From assembly GCF_949628215.1 (NCBI RefSeq), contig NC_134280.1, forward strand, positions 14,953,795-15,017,794: a stretch of 64,000 nucleotides of DNA. Reading direction: 5' to 3'. The position numbers and the translations under genes are program-made. The DNA comes from Phalacrocorax aristotelis (lineage: Eukaryota; Chordata; Aves; Suliformes; Phalacrocoracidae). Numbering within the stretch: position 1 is the first letter of the stretch; each line of letters starts with the position of its first letter. The notes under the pieces were generated by a model. That model was given only the letters and a program-made list of their open reading frames with translations, made no database searches and was not told the DNA's origin. Positions 11,801 to 23,020 of this stretch are shown one piece after another.

Positions 11801-13549
11801 GGCAGATTGTAAGAAGAATCAGCATTTCTAGAGGTTCACTGTGAGGTTTCTACAGTAATTTGGGATTGCAATGGCCTGGTATGCGATAAACCAATTACAA
11901 TATGGTGGTACACAAAGACAAGACAGACAAAGAAACAAAGTGCAGGGAAGCTAAGCTGTGATTTTCCTCCCTTTTTGGCCCCTTTGGTATGTGTTCACTG
12001 TTAATCCACCCAAAGCATTATTAGATCTCCACCATCAGGTGTTTCTGACCTGGGCCACTGTGATGTCTTTTGCACTATCCGGAGGCCCTGCCATGCTCTA
12101 CAGCCTGTTTACTTACAAGGTTTTTTTTTTTTCGGGTCCCTGGCCCTCTGCCCATTCTCCCTTTATAGCTTCTGCAGCAACAACATGTTGGAGGTCATTG
12201 TGAAAGGAACTGGTCAGAGCAGGGCATGTTTAATAACAGATTTCAGGAAAACAGGCTGAAGTTTTTAAAAAGCAATCCAAGATCTGATTGATTTATCTGG
12301 GTCTGTCAGTGAGCTTCTGCCTTCCATGAATTTTTGCTAAGACAGGCTTTGCACAATTTAAGGGACAGAGGCTGTAGGCAGCTACTGAGATTAGTAATGA
12401 GAGAAATTTCTTGGTCAGTACGTGCATTTTTTTCCTTACCCCCTTTTTTTTTTTTTTTTGAGGTTGAAGTAGAATGAGTCCCCTGGTCTCTGCTGATGGC
12501 AAAGGACAGCAAGATCACTCATGGCCCATTCCTGCAGAGCACCCGTGCCACCTGCAATAAGGCTTCCCATCATATTTCCCCAGTAAGAAACCTGGTACTT
12601 CTGGCACTGCCAACCCTGTTGTTTTCATGGGTACTTCAACAAAGTTTAACACTGAAATGCAGTATTTCATCTGGAGAAATGTGCAGCAAAACTTCGTGGT
12701 GGGTTGTGCAGATGCTTCAAGGAATTTACATGAGCTTAATCTCATTAAACTCTTACAAGATCCTACAAACTGCACCATGGGGGAACTTCTCTGCTGGCAG
12801 CCTTTTATATTAAAAACACATCTTTACAGAAAGCCTTTCATTTGAATCCTTAATCACATGAATGAGCTGACTTTTTTTTTTTTTTTTTAGCACTCAGACA
12901 GTATTGCAGCCTCTTGTCCATCCCTAGCCTTGGGGACCACACAGCTCAGCAGAGGCACAGTGCAGGACTCTAAAGTACAGCCTGTGCGTCTGTGCTGTCC
13001 TTGTTGGGAGGATGGGTTTTATGGCAATGTTAGCTTGTTGTAAGGAGTTGAAGGGACAGCACTGATTTCAGGAGGCAGGAAAGTGCTAACAAAAGCCCTT
13101 GAAATCCCCCCCCACCTTGAATGAAAATCTTGTCCACATTATTCCCCTTCTGTCACTTAAACTCCTCTACCTGCTCTAGTTGAACAGAAAGGAAAAAGCT
13201 GTCTTAGCATATAGTAAAAAGCGTTTTCTAATTGAATAGGAAAAATGGTGCCTTATTATGCTAAGTGAAGACCTTCTGGTTGGGTACAACCTTTTGCTCA
13301 TTTTGCAAAGGGAGAAATGAATCCTCCAGGTGCATCTCAGTAGCACAGTGAAGCCTTAAAAGGTTTGGCACCTACTGCATGCAGATTTTCAGAGGGACTC
13401 AGAGATAAGCATCTTCCTTGCAATGCTTTTAGGTAAATACTCAGTAAAGCACTGGACTGCATCCAGACCTTAATTTGGCACTATGGTTGTGGCTGGTACA
13501 TTCTGAGCTGGCTGTGATGGTTGATGCTGAGCTCTTGAAAATTTGGCCT
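2836..13549. other. long non-coding stretch, no gene seen
   Basis: AT-leaning DNA. The open frames are short and overlapping and resemble no family I recognise. Small items noted inside: a 9-bp-arm hairpin with a GAAG loop at 3502-3523, an 11-bp tandem repeat at 7562-7594, an AT-rich enhancer-like block near 8865-9080, and ancient-repeat signatures around 10661-10680 and 11405-11465. No tRNA- or rRNA-like sequence was seen. Confidence 0.55.
7562..7594. repeat. 11-bp tandem repeat, three copies
   Basis: GTCACTACTCA is repeated three times head to tail; the second copy has G in place of C at the third base. It is a short minisatellite with no visible functional context. Confidence 0.85.
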
Positions 13550-13622
13550 TCTGTGACTTGCCCAAGGTCACAGTGGAGGTCAGTGGCAGAGATAAGAAGT
13601 AGACTCAGATCCTGAAACAATT
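13550..13622 (+). repeat. MIR-like SINE remnant
   Basis: The stretch around 13555-13575 contains ACTTGCCCAAGGTCAC. It is followed at the right spacing by GTGGCAGAGAT- and AGACTCAGATCC-like words (13580-13618). This order matches the conserved 3' half of the ancient amniote MIR family. The 5' tRNA-like head is not recognisable, so it is a truncated, diverged copy. The family assignment is from memory of the MIR consensus. Confidence 0.7.
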
Positions 13623-14249
13623 TGATCCTGGCTATTAACCAAAAAATACATTCTCCTTCATTAGGCACATAGTGCTGAGCCCACAGGAGGCACCCAAGAT
13701 AAAACCTGAAGCAAAAGATCCCTATTTTGGTCTGGTCATCTCTAGCAGAAAATGAATTGGGCGCATATATACAGAATCTTCTGTTTCTTCTTTAAGGTTT
13801 TGGCTGATTAAATGAAAGCCATGTGAGAAAACCTGCCTTAGGCCACATCATCTTTTAGATCTGTGGAAGGAAAAAACCCTTATAGGTTTTAATGAGCTCA
13901 TGAGATTTTACCCTCTGTAACCATTAAATCCATCACTTTGCAACAATGAAGATAATTTACGATTGCCTCAATTGTTTCTTTTATTTATGGGACATTTTTA
14001 GTATGGAATTTAATCAAAGAGATTAAATGTCATACTACCTATTACCTTGCTGTTAAGATATTAATCCTATAGAAAGACATATCAAACTCCGGTTTAATCA
14101 TAAAAAGAAAGAGGTATGATGGCAATGCAATTGCTTTAGGATTCATGATATTTTAACTTGTTTAATCAGGGCAGAAGTTGAGATGTCACTGCCTCTTGTA
14201 ACATCCATGTTGTTTTTCAGAATTGGGAATGGATATGAAAATAAGCAGA

Positions 14250-14400
14250 GTTAGGTCTTGATTTAACAAAGTGCTTAGCATACACTTAACTTTAATGTGC
14301 TTGCCTTGACTTCAGTGAGACTTATGACAGTGTTTAAGAACTGTGTAAGGCAGGATTAAATCACCTGCTTAATTTTAAGCATCTGCTTAAGTGCCTCTTG
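14250..14400. repeat. ancient palindromic interspersed repeat
   Basis: The segment reads as a degraded inverted repeat. A left arm (AAAGTGCTTAGCATACACTT, then AACTTTAATGTGC) faces a right arm that ends TTTAAGCATCTGCTTAAGTGC, with a central CTTGACTTCAGTGAGACTT. Amniote genomes carry an old palindromic repeat with alternating 'gcttaagtgctt' and 'attgacttcaatggg' blocks, and this copy fits it. The family name is not certain. Confidence 0.55.
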
Positions 14401-17400
14401 GTAGGTAGGGCTTCAGTAAGCTAAGTTACATATTTGACAGGTTTGCCAGCTTAATAGTATAATTTCAAAGCTAAGAAAAAGGAATAAATATGCTGCCTAT
14501 ATTTATATCTCACTTTCTATACAAAATGGTTTCCCAAAGCCCTTTATGAACCATAAACTGAACTACATGTCAGCAATTGATTTCAAAGCCTTTCCTACAG
14601 TAAGAGCATAACACTGAGAAGAAACGTGATGAGAGAGAGCACAAAGACAAAAAGTTCAATATACACTTGTAGAGCTATTTTAAATTGAGGGGGAAATCTG
14701 AGAACACAGGAGCATAGGAACATGGTGCTAATTTGTAATTTTAATCTACTGATGCACTTTTTAAAAAGACCTGGGTCAGGTTTCTTCAGGAACAGTGTGC
14801 TATTTGCCATCACAGAAAGTAATCATCATCACTGTATTATTAGGAATAAAAACTCAGTGGTGACCATATCTGAGATGCACTTGACTTACAAGTACCATAT
14901 TCTTTTCACTGAAAAGTGAGTAGACACTGTATTGTCCAAACCAGGAATGGGTAAGCCCAGTTGACAGGCATTTACTCTTTGTCACACCAGTGATGTACTT
15001 TATGGATAGTTCTAGTTTCCAAGTGCTCAGATTAGTCAATTTATTGTGGTTTTCCACAGCTGGCCAGACCTCCTTTTCAGAAGTTGTCAGGTAGGTCACA
15101 GTTTTCACCACATCTCCTCTCAGTTCTATCCTTTGCTTCTTCCCAGATAAGCACTCTTCATCTGTGCTGACCTAGACTCAGGCAAATGTGGCCTCCTGGA
15201 GACCATGCACAAAAAGCATTCAACAGCACCTTCAGAAAACAGGTCAAGTGGCAGCTGCCCAAAGTGTAACCTACAGATTAAAACTTTCCTGAAAGAACAT
15301 GTAGCCAAAGTAAGCTTTGTATGTGTATAGGTTGTGCTAAATAGATAATTAGTTTTATAAATCCAGTCTGACAATACCAGCCAAGAACTCTTCCCCTAGG
15401 AAATCCTCAGGAGCCCCTCTCCACCCAACACTACACAGGTAGATTGACCTTGTGCTGAGACCTAGTAGTTAATGGGGTCAGAATTTTTTTTTAAGTGAAG
15501 GCCAAGAAGAATTATCAGTACCTACCCATGATATGTATTAATTTGTGAATCCCTCAAACTTCCCAGGGAGTAGGCAGGAGGATTTGAAAGGTTTTCAGAT
15601 GAAAACAAGACTGATGTACCACATCTGTAACACATTACCATCTGCTGAATGGCTGTCTACTGAGGATGACCTTGACATTGCTTGAGCCACTCCTGACATC
15701 AGCTAGGTTGAACCTGACTGGATTAGAGTCGAACAAGTAATGGACAAGTGCTCCCTGTTTGCAGTTCCCTTTGCTCCTCCCTGCACAGACTACAGAGAAA
15801 AGGTTTTCTAGGACAAAGCCCCAGCCACTGTCTAGCTTTACCCTGGCTTTCCAGCCTCATCCGGGCAAGGAGCACAGGGACTATCTTGCCATGTCATCCA
15901 GGAAATGCACAAAAAGCCTCAACAAACAACATCATCTGGCAACAATGAAATATTCAGACAGATTTGCAGATGACAGTGCCTGTGTCTGATGGGAGAATAT
16001 TGTTTGGGAGAAGTCATTTGCACAAGCCAGTGAATGATTGATGTGAGGCGAATGAAAGATTGATGTGTGAAAATGCAAAGCACATCTGCCCTAATTGAAA
16101 GTCCTAGGCTCCCCAGGATTATGGCAGGGAAAAAAATTCATGCCTATGAGATTCACCCTGTCATCCTGTCCTCCAGAAATTTTCTAATCGCTCATCCTAC
16201 CTCTTATTTTAATGCTGATAGCTCCTTGATGCCTTCATCAAGATTATCATGGAGTGACAAAACCGTGCATACATAAAGGACTTGGTAAGAAGTCAGGTTG
16301 GAAGCAGAGTAGTTCTGGAAGAGGAAAGCAGCGAAGTGAGGGAAACTGATAACAAAATCCAGGGCTTCTGGTTTGTCCTTTAGCACTCAACTCACTAGAC
16401 AGTGTCACAGATGTCATACAAACCAAAACACCAGAATGGATTTACGACCAACAATTGATTACATAGAGGCAGGAGAAGCTTACTATACTCTCTTATGTGC
16501 TTTGCTTCCCCTGCTCTTAATGCTTAGGAAACTCAGAAAATTCTAAGAAATAATTTGAAAATCATGCCTATGCATGATCTGTGCAATTCAGACATGCCAA
16601 AATGGCATCAGATAGGTTGTTCCTGTGGAATTCTTTGCAAGGCCAGAAAGATATAGTTCAGGGACTTATCAGATAAAAAGAAGCCCAACATAGGCTTCCT
16701 TTTGCAAATCAAAAGGCTTTAAAATTTTGGAGGTTTAGTTGCACAGAGCTTGCAAGCTTCACAGTCAGATCCCACTGACAACATATCCAGGACATGACCA
16801 ATTGAAGCCCCCTCTGAACAGCTGTGTTGCCTTTTACAGCCAAATCATGCCCAGTACATGCCTTCTGGTACACACTAACACATAACAACACATTAAACAA
16901 CAGTGTGTTCTTGGTCTCCTTTTCTTGCCACAGTCTGAACATCTCCCTTCAGTGCTTCCACTTCCACTCACTGACCTCCTCTAACAGACACCAGCATCAA
17001 GTGCCCTTTTCAGCACACACACAGTCTGGCACCTTCGAGGCCAGGAGCACCATTGGGAAACACAAGTGAACCTGCCCTAAAGCATGAAGTTACAAGCATT
17101 AACTCTCAGCCAGGGTACACTGGTAGTTCACACCATTCCTTGCATCCAGAAGCTAACTAAAGAGAGTGGAATGTATTTAAAACATTTTAAATCTCATTGT
17201 TTTCCTTCTAACTCTGCTGGTGGCACAGAGCACCAGCAACTAAGTAGTTAATGATACTGCAATAATGGGCACAAACTGAATCACTAGAAAGCTTCAGTCT
17301 CACCCTGGAATGGATTTGCTACTATTATCAATATTTTCTTCTCCTCAGAGCTATAGGATTATAGATGGCAAGAGACATGGTTCTAAATCCTGGAAGGGAC

Positions 17401-18085
17401 CTATCCATCCACAAAGAAGAAGTGCATGGAGTCTGGACTTCCCTCAACCTTGCAGACTAAGACAGACAGCAATAAAAAATCAAGTCAGAAATAATTGCAT
17501 ACATGATTTTTTGTAAAGTAGTCAGTAATCTCAAATAATTAGCTTTTGGAAAACTACTGGGAGACTTTCCCGATATCATTATGCAATTTCCAGTAATGCC
17601 TGAGCGCTCTGTTTGAACCCTCCCTCCCCAGAGCAGACTCTGCACAAGCACACAACAAAAGCATAGAACAAAAAAATTTCTGGTCCCAGTGATCTTTCAC
17701 TGGACAAGCTTTGTCAGACTGGATCCAAATTTTAAATCAGTTTTTCCCCAAAGAAGCCCATACACCACACCCAATGTTTCAAAACAAAGTAAATGCCTTA
17801 TGGCAATTCTTCATTTTTGTTCTGCTAGCAAACTAAAAATAAAGGGCGTAGGAGGTCGCAAGGCAATGGGAGAAGGTTTAAACATCTTTAATTTATCTGT
17901 AACATGCACATTATACTGTGATCCAGGGAAAAAGTTTCTATTCAGGTTGCATTAGGGTGACGTAGCTGTCATTGAACTGGTTGATTTGGGCACCGAGCAA
18001 GTACTGATTATATTCTTGCAGTTCAGCAGAAGTACCATTTATTTGCATGGTCAAATAATAGAAAGTGACTTTATCCCTTCCCTGA
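14401..18085. other. non-coding stretch, no gene seen
   Basis: Unique-looking AT-leaning sequence. Open frames are under about 90 codons, often overlap on both strands and match nothing I know. No well-supported repeat was identified. A possible very old reversed CR1 tail near 17345-17410 was too weak to call. Confidence 0.5.
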
Positions 18086-18086
18086 C

Positions 18087-18147
18087 CCTGCTTTGAGCAA
18101 GGGGATTGGACCAGAGTCCTCCAGGGTCCCTTTCCAACTTCAGTGAC
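18087..18147 (+). repeat. CR1 LINE 3'-end fragment
   Basis: The run 'ctgctttgagcaaggggattggacc', then 'ccagggtccctttccaactt', follows the order of the CR1 3' untranslated tail: ctgcttgagcagggggttggact, then ccagaggtcccttccaac. The terminal ATTCTRTG repeats have decayed. It is a short, old, non-coding remnant on the + strand. Confidence 0.75.
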
Positions 18148-20869
18148 ACCATCCCATCCATAGTAAATGCTCTGTCTCCAGTCTCTAAAATAGGCTTTCC
18201 CTTCCAAGCATCCTCTGGAGCCCCCATAGCTCGGCTTCTGTCTCAAGACAGCTCAGCCTTTGATTTTCCTGTGCTTCCGGTCTCTAATTTCACAGGTTAA
18301 AACCAGAGCGTTTATTTTCAATGCCACTGTTTTTGAAGGGGCTTTAGAGTGCCTGAGGTGTTGCTGCTGCAAAAGCTACGATTGTGAAAAGAAAAAACAA
18401 ACCGACTTTGGGGAAATGGGAGCTATCCTTGTTCTCCCATTGAGGACAGCAGTTCTGTTTTAGGACTATATTATCTGTTGCTTTTTACACAGCAACAAAA
18501 GGAGGACTGTCATTGTAGCATCTGCTCCTGATATTGGACTGTTATAAAGTGTAAATCCAAGCTGAGTACGCTATAAATTGTATTATATCATTGCTCCTCC
18601 TGACCCTATAGTCAGCCAAGTTTCCTATTACACAAAGACCCTATATTCAGGATTTTATAACCTGGCTATAAAAGTTTAGTCTAAGCTGAAAGTTGGCATA
18701 AAATACCATAACTCCAAAGAGAATGTTTTTTGCAAACTTGATAATAGCTTGTAATACACCTCAACAATATTTTTCATCAAAAGAATATGGAGTGTTTAAA
18801 AATCACTTCACCTCCCATAGAAGCAGTTACCAGTGGAATTGCCATAATAGGTTGGGTCAAACAGTGCTTCTAGTTAATCTGCAAAGGAAAGGCTGGGCTT
18901 TGGTGCTTGGTTTGTTAAACTGAGAGGAAAGAATCAGACTTTTTTCTTTTTTGGCAGTAGACTGTCACAGTCATTATAAACTACTTTTAAAGATTTTTAA
19001 GTTCCGAGCTGGTTCTAACTTTAGCTATCAATACTTCAAGAAACAGAAGCTGTAAATTAAGGAAAAAATATATTTGTATTTTTAAAACACACTGTGTACG
19101 AAGTAGAGAAAGGTTTTAATTGAATTTTCCCCTTTTCCTACTTGCAAGCTTCCAGCCTTTAAGTTTCATCTCAGTTCAAACATTTAGGTCAAATCTGTTT
19201 CCTCCCCCTTCTTGATTTTTAGCTCAGTTGATTTGATCACCTAAATCCCTTATTATTGTTTGTCCCCTTTTTCTGCACAGATTAACATAACTTGAAGCAC
19301 CAGCAGATGAATACAGGAATTCCAATGTTAACCCATAAAAAACAGACACCACCCAATTTCTTCTCAACAAAAATAGGTTATTGGGAGCATTTGCCATAAT
19401 AAAAATCAAAATATCCTCAATACATGACCGAGGGTGAATGACAGCCTGTCCTGTTGCTCTGGATGCGAATGTCCAGTGTCCCTAACAGTGTCACATTAAA
19501 TAACTCAAGGCACAAAGTGGGCTCAGATTGGGGTAAATCTAACCCAGGCCAGCTTTGGGGGCTTATATTGGAGTGAGACATTATTTCAGTGCTAATCACT
19601 TTGGTTTTGATTACTTAATTTTGAAATTCTCACCCCAAAGCTCCTGTGATGGAAATACTCCTTGAAGAAAACCGTCCAGGACATAAAGCTGTGATCATTC
19701 AAGGGAGAAGGATGCTCAGGGACACCAGCTTTCCCTGTCTCTTGCTTACACACGTGCCTCTTGTGGAAGGAAGCAAAAGCTGTATGTACAGCTGACAAGA
19801 TAATCTACCATAAAAGCTTCCTAACTTGATAAACATCCTCCTCTCCCAGGAGGATACATTGTTTCTTTGCTGTTTTGGACTAATGAGTGTTGATTGTGAT
19901 ACAGATCTTAACATGACCTAGTCACCAGCCAGGTAAAACTCTTGTCAATTTTTTTCTGTACACATGGAAGAGGCAGAATTAAAACCTTCCTGAGACCTAA
20001 TGATCCACGAGGTAAATGGGAGGAAAGGGGAGGAGGAGTGATTAATGTCCCACTGTTTAGCATCACCTCATTCTTTACAGAGAAACACCTCTTAGCATAC
20101 AAGTTTTATAGATTATGTTGTCATCCAACACCTCAGTATGCACATCCCCGGTGCCTGTGGTGAAATCTAAGGTTTCCTGTTCAGTAAAAATCTCCTAAGT
20201 TTTACTCCCTGCAGCATCCAGAGCTGTTTCACATAGTATTTCCACCTGGGCTGACGCAGCTCCATGCAGGCTCCAGGCTGGCAACACAGCAAGACAAGCA
20301 GGAGAAACCTCCGAAAGATATTTGAACAACCTCCTCTGAGCTGTGTTAGGAGGACGTGAGTTAGGCTTCCCCAAACCTGCTCTTCAATGCTGGGGGATAT
20401 AGATGGCTCAGCAGCACTGAAGAAAGGCCCTACCTTATGGGGCAGTCCAGCTGTCTCTCCTTATGCGTGAAGTATACAGTCTGCTACAGTCTCTGATAGT
20501 CTGCAAGGCTGACAAGGGCTGGTAGCCATTTGACATATAAAGTATGCAAAGGGAAGTGAACTCATTGGTTCCTGACTCTTCAGTGCCTGCAAATACTTAT
20601 TTTCCACTGAGTACTGCTATCTTTAGTCCCTTCCCAAGATAAAAAAATAAAAGGAACAAAGTTTGCAGCAAGTGGCATCATGTCCTGCAGCATAAGCTTT
20701 AAAACACACTGGGAACAGACTGCCTCTGAAGATTAAAATCCTTTGTTATTTACTTAAAATTCTTTGCTCTGGTGTTTTTCCTCCTCCATTAATCAAAATT
20801 ATTTCTGAATGTCATCACAATCTTAAGGGCATACCTGCACTACTAAAGAGAACATAGTGCAGCTTTTTA
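18148..20869. other. non-coding stretch, no gene seen
   Basis: AT-leaning sequence without a recognisable gene or repeat. Open frames are short (about 80 codons or less) and unlike known proteins. Confidence 0.5.
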
Positions 20870-21826
20870 CCAGTTAGGAATGACTGGTGATCAATGGGGC
20901 AGAGTCTGGATGGAGGCCTGTCACTAGCAGTGTTCCCCAGGGGTCTGTGCTGGGTCCAGTCCTGTTCAATATATTCATCAATGACCTGGATGAAGGGATA
21001 GAGTGTAACCTCAGTGAGTTCACTGATGACACCAAGCTGGGAGGAGTGGCTGATACAACAGAAGGCTGTGCTGCCATCCAACGAGACCTGGGCCAAGGGG
21101 AACCTCATGAAATTCAAGACCAAGTGTAAGGTCCTGCAGCTAGGGAGGAACAACTCATGCACCAGTACAGACTGGGGGCTGACCTACTAGAAAGTGGCCC
21201 TGTTGAAAAGGATGTGGGAGTGCTGGTGCACAGCAATGTGCCCTTGTGGCCAAGAAGGCCAGCAGTATCCTGGGGTGCATTAAAAGGAGTGTGGCCAGCA
21301 GGTGGAGAGAGGTTATCCTCCCCCTCTACTCTGCCCTGGTGAGACCACATTTGGAGTACTGTGTCCAGTTTTGGGCCCCCCAGTTTAAGAAGGATGTGGA
21401 ACTGCTTGAGCAAGTCTGGCAGAGAGCTACCAAGATGATCAGTGGACTGGAACATCTCCCATATGAGGACAGGCTGAGAGACTTGGGTTTGTTCAGCCTG
21501 GAGAAGAGAAGACTGAGGGGGGATTTCATCAATACCTTTAAGTATCTAAAGGGTGGGTGTCAAGATGATGGGACTAGGCTTTTTTCAATAGTGCCCAATG
21601 ACAGGACATGGGGCAATGGGCACTAGTTGGAACACAGGAAGTTCCACCTCAATATGAGAAAAAAAAACTTTCCTGCAAGGGTGCCAGAGCAGTGGCACAG
21701 GCTGCCCAGGGAGGTTTGAGTCTCCTTTCCTGGATGTGTTCCTGTGCTCCCTGCTCAAGCAGGGGAGTGGGAAAGATGGTCTCTAGAGGTCCCTTCCAAC
21801 CCCTACCATTCTGTGATTCTGTGACT
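20870..21826 (+). mobile_element. 5'-truncated CR1 LINE with degraded ORF2
   Basis: This is a non-LTR retrotransposon copy. Its left part (about 20887-21129) encodes the reverse-transcriptase core: a VPQGS motif, then [14 protein letters not shown], then FTDD where active CR1 elements have FADD, followed by TKLGG. After that the frame breaks, with an apparent internal deletion near 21090 in the usual 'rdLdrLeeWAer' region. The downstream frame (21246-21626) carries the CR1 C-terminal part with [46 protein letters not shown] and [11 protein letters not shown]. It stops early at a TAG after GNGH. The 3' tail has 'aggtcccttccaac' and ends with ATTCTGTG repeats at about 21809-21826. The 5' end is approximate. 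It is dead: truncated, frameshifted, interrupted by a stop, and altered at the catalytic motif. Confidence 0.95.
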
Positions 21827-22884
21827 GTACAGACACCACGAGCATGTGCCTTGCTTCTCAGGCCAGGCAAAATGAGAGGTGAACTCGGCTAAGCTGCTGT
21901 TAGCACTCTAACAACTCCAGGGGTGGCTTTGGGTACACCCAGAGATGGACTCCTGGGTCTGGTGTTTTAAAGCTCTTGCTTGGGACTCCACTGTGAAAGG
22001 AGTAGTAGCCCCCTTATCAGATCAAGCCCAGGAGTGGTCAGATGTGATGCAATGAAGTCATTAGACAAGAATCAAAGATGGATCTGCAGCAAGTGCAACC
22101 CACTGCTGTCCTTGGCTACCTGTCCTAACTGCATCCCAGTTAACTGCTGGCATAAGAGGTGGCTGTGCACACCCTTTCTTCTCTTTGTATACTTACCTGA
22201 GGGACGAGGAAGCCACAGGTAGTGCCACAGTTTCCTCCTGCCCATCCTGTGGGATGGCGACTGCTGAATGCGTTTTCCTCACTGCAGGCACACAAGGATG
22301 GGCTTTATTCTTTGCTCACTCCTTAGCAGTGGCTCCTCCACTGTTCTTTGTGCTGCCATAGTCAGTCCTTCCTCCCAATTTCTCTTTGTCCTGATATCAG
22401 GGAGCAGCAAGGGCAGGGTTGCTTTACAAGAGAATGCAAACTGGGCACTAAGGAAGAGCACAGCATTGGTGATAATACAGTCTACCAACAATCCCAAATA
22501 AAGCAAGATGATACATCAGGTGCAGAGGCCATCCAAGGAATCCACACAGGAGCAAAAGTAGACAGAGACAAGGCTATAGCATGGGTCCAAGGTCCATACA
22601 TGGGGCTGGAGACAAGCTATCTGCAGCACAGGGCCAACTCTGTCTGGAAAGCAAGTTCTGCAGCAGGGCTGAAAACCAGCACATCCACAGCCTAGGTTAG
22701 AGGAGGGCTGAACCCCCTGGCCTGAGCTTAAATAGAGCCCTTGGGCCCAGGAGAAGGGTGTGGATGTGGGTCCCAGGTGAGGCTACTCAGGGTCATTAAG
22801 GCCTATTAATGTCCTGACACCTAATTACGTTTTTCACACTGCTGGGACTGCTTCTCCCTCTTCTGTGCACTGGGGTCCCAGCAG

Positions 22885-23020
22885 TAGCTAGGGCATGATG
22901 ATGTTATTGCAATGCAAATGACAAAGCAGTTAATCTATGATGTGAATTAAATTCATGTCAGGTGTTACTTGATGGGTGCCCACACAACCTGCCAGGAGGA
23001 GTGTAGCTGCTAATTAGCAC
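22885..23020. promoter_or_regulatory. possible enhancer with POU octamer and T-box-like sites
   Basis: The block contains a perfect octamer ATGCAAAT at 22912-22919, a T-box-like AGGTGTTA at about 22960-22967, and homeodomain-type TTAATC, GAATTAA and GCTAATTAGC words. The density of such sites is typical of vertebrate developmental enhancers. Conservation cannot be judged here, so this is only a suggestion. Confidence 0.2.

Noticed and set aside
12496..12845. Overlapping frames on both strands around a Met-rich stretch
   Set aside because: No similarity recognised. Both strands are open over the same bases, and there are no convincing splice sites.
12868..12890. Poly-T followed by AG, resembling a splice acceptor
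   Set aside because: An 18-base T run ending TAG is common in AT-rich DNA. The downstream sequence has no coding frame or matching donor at a sensible distance.
17340..17410. Possible reversed CR1 3' tail
   Set aside because: Only 'ggaagggacct' and a vague 'ataggattatagatgg' resemble CR1, and spacing and flanks do not fit well enough.
20815..21455. Antisense frames of 113-115 codons on the - strand
   Set aside because: They lie opposite the CR1 copy, whose + strand matches the known protein.
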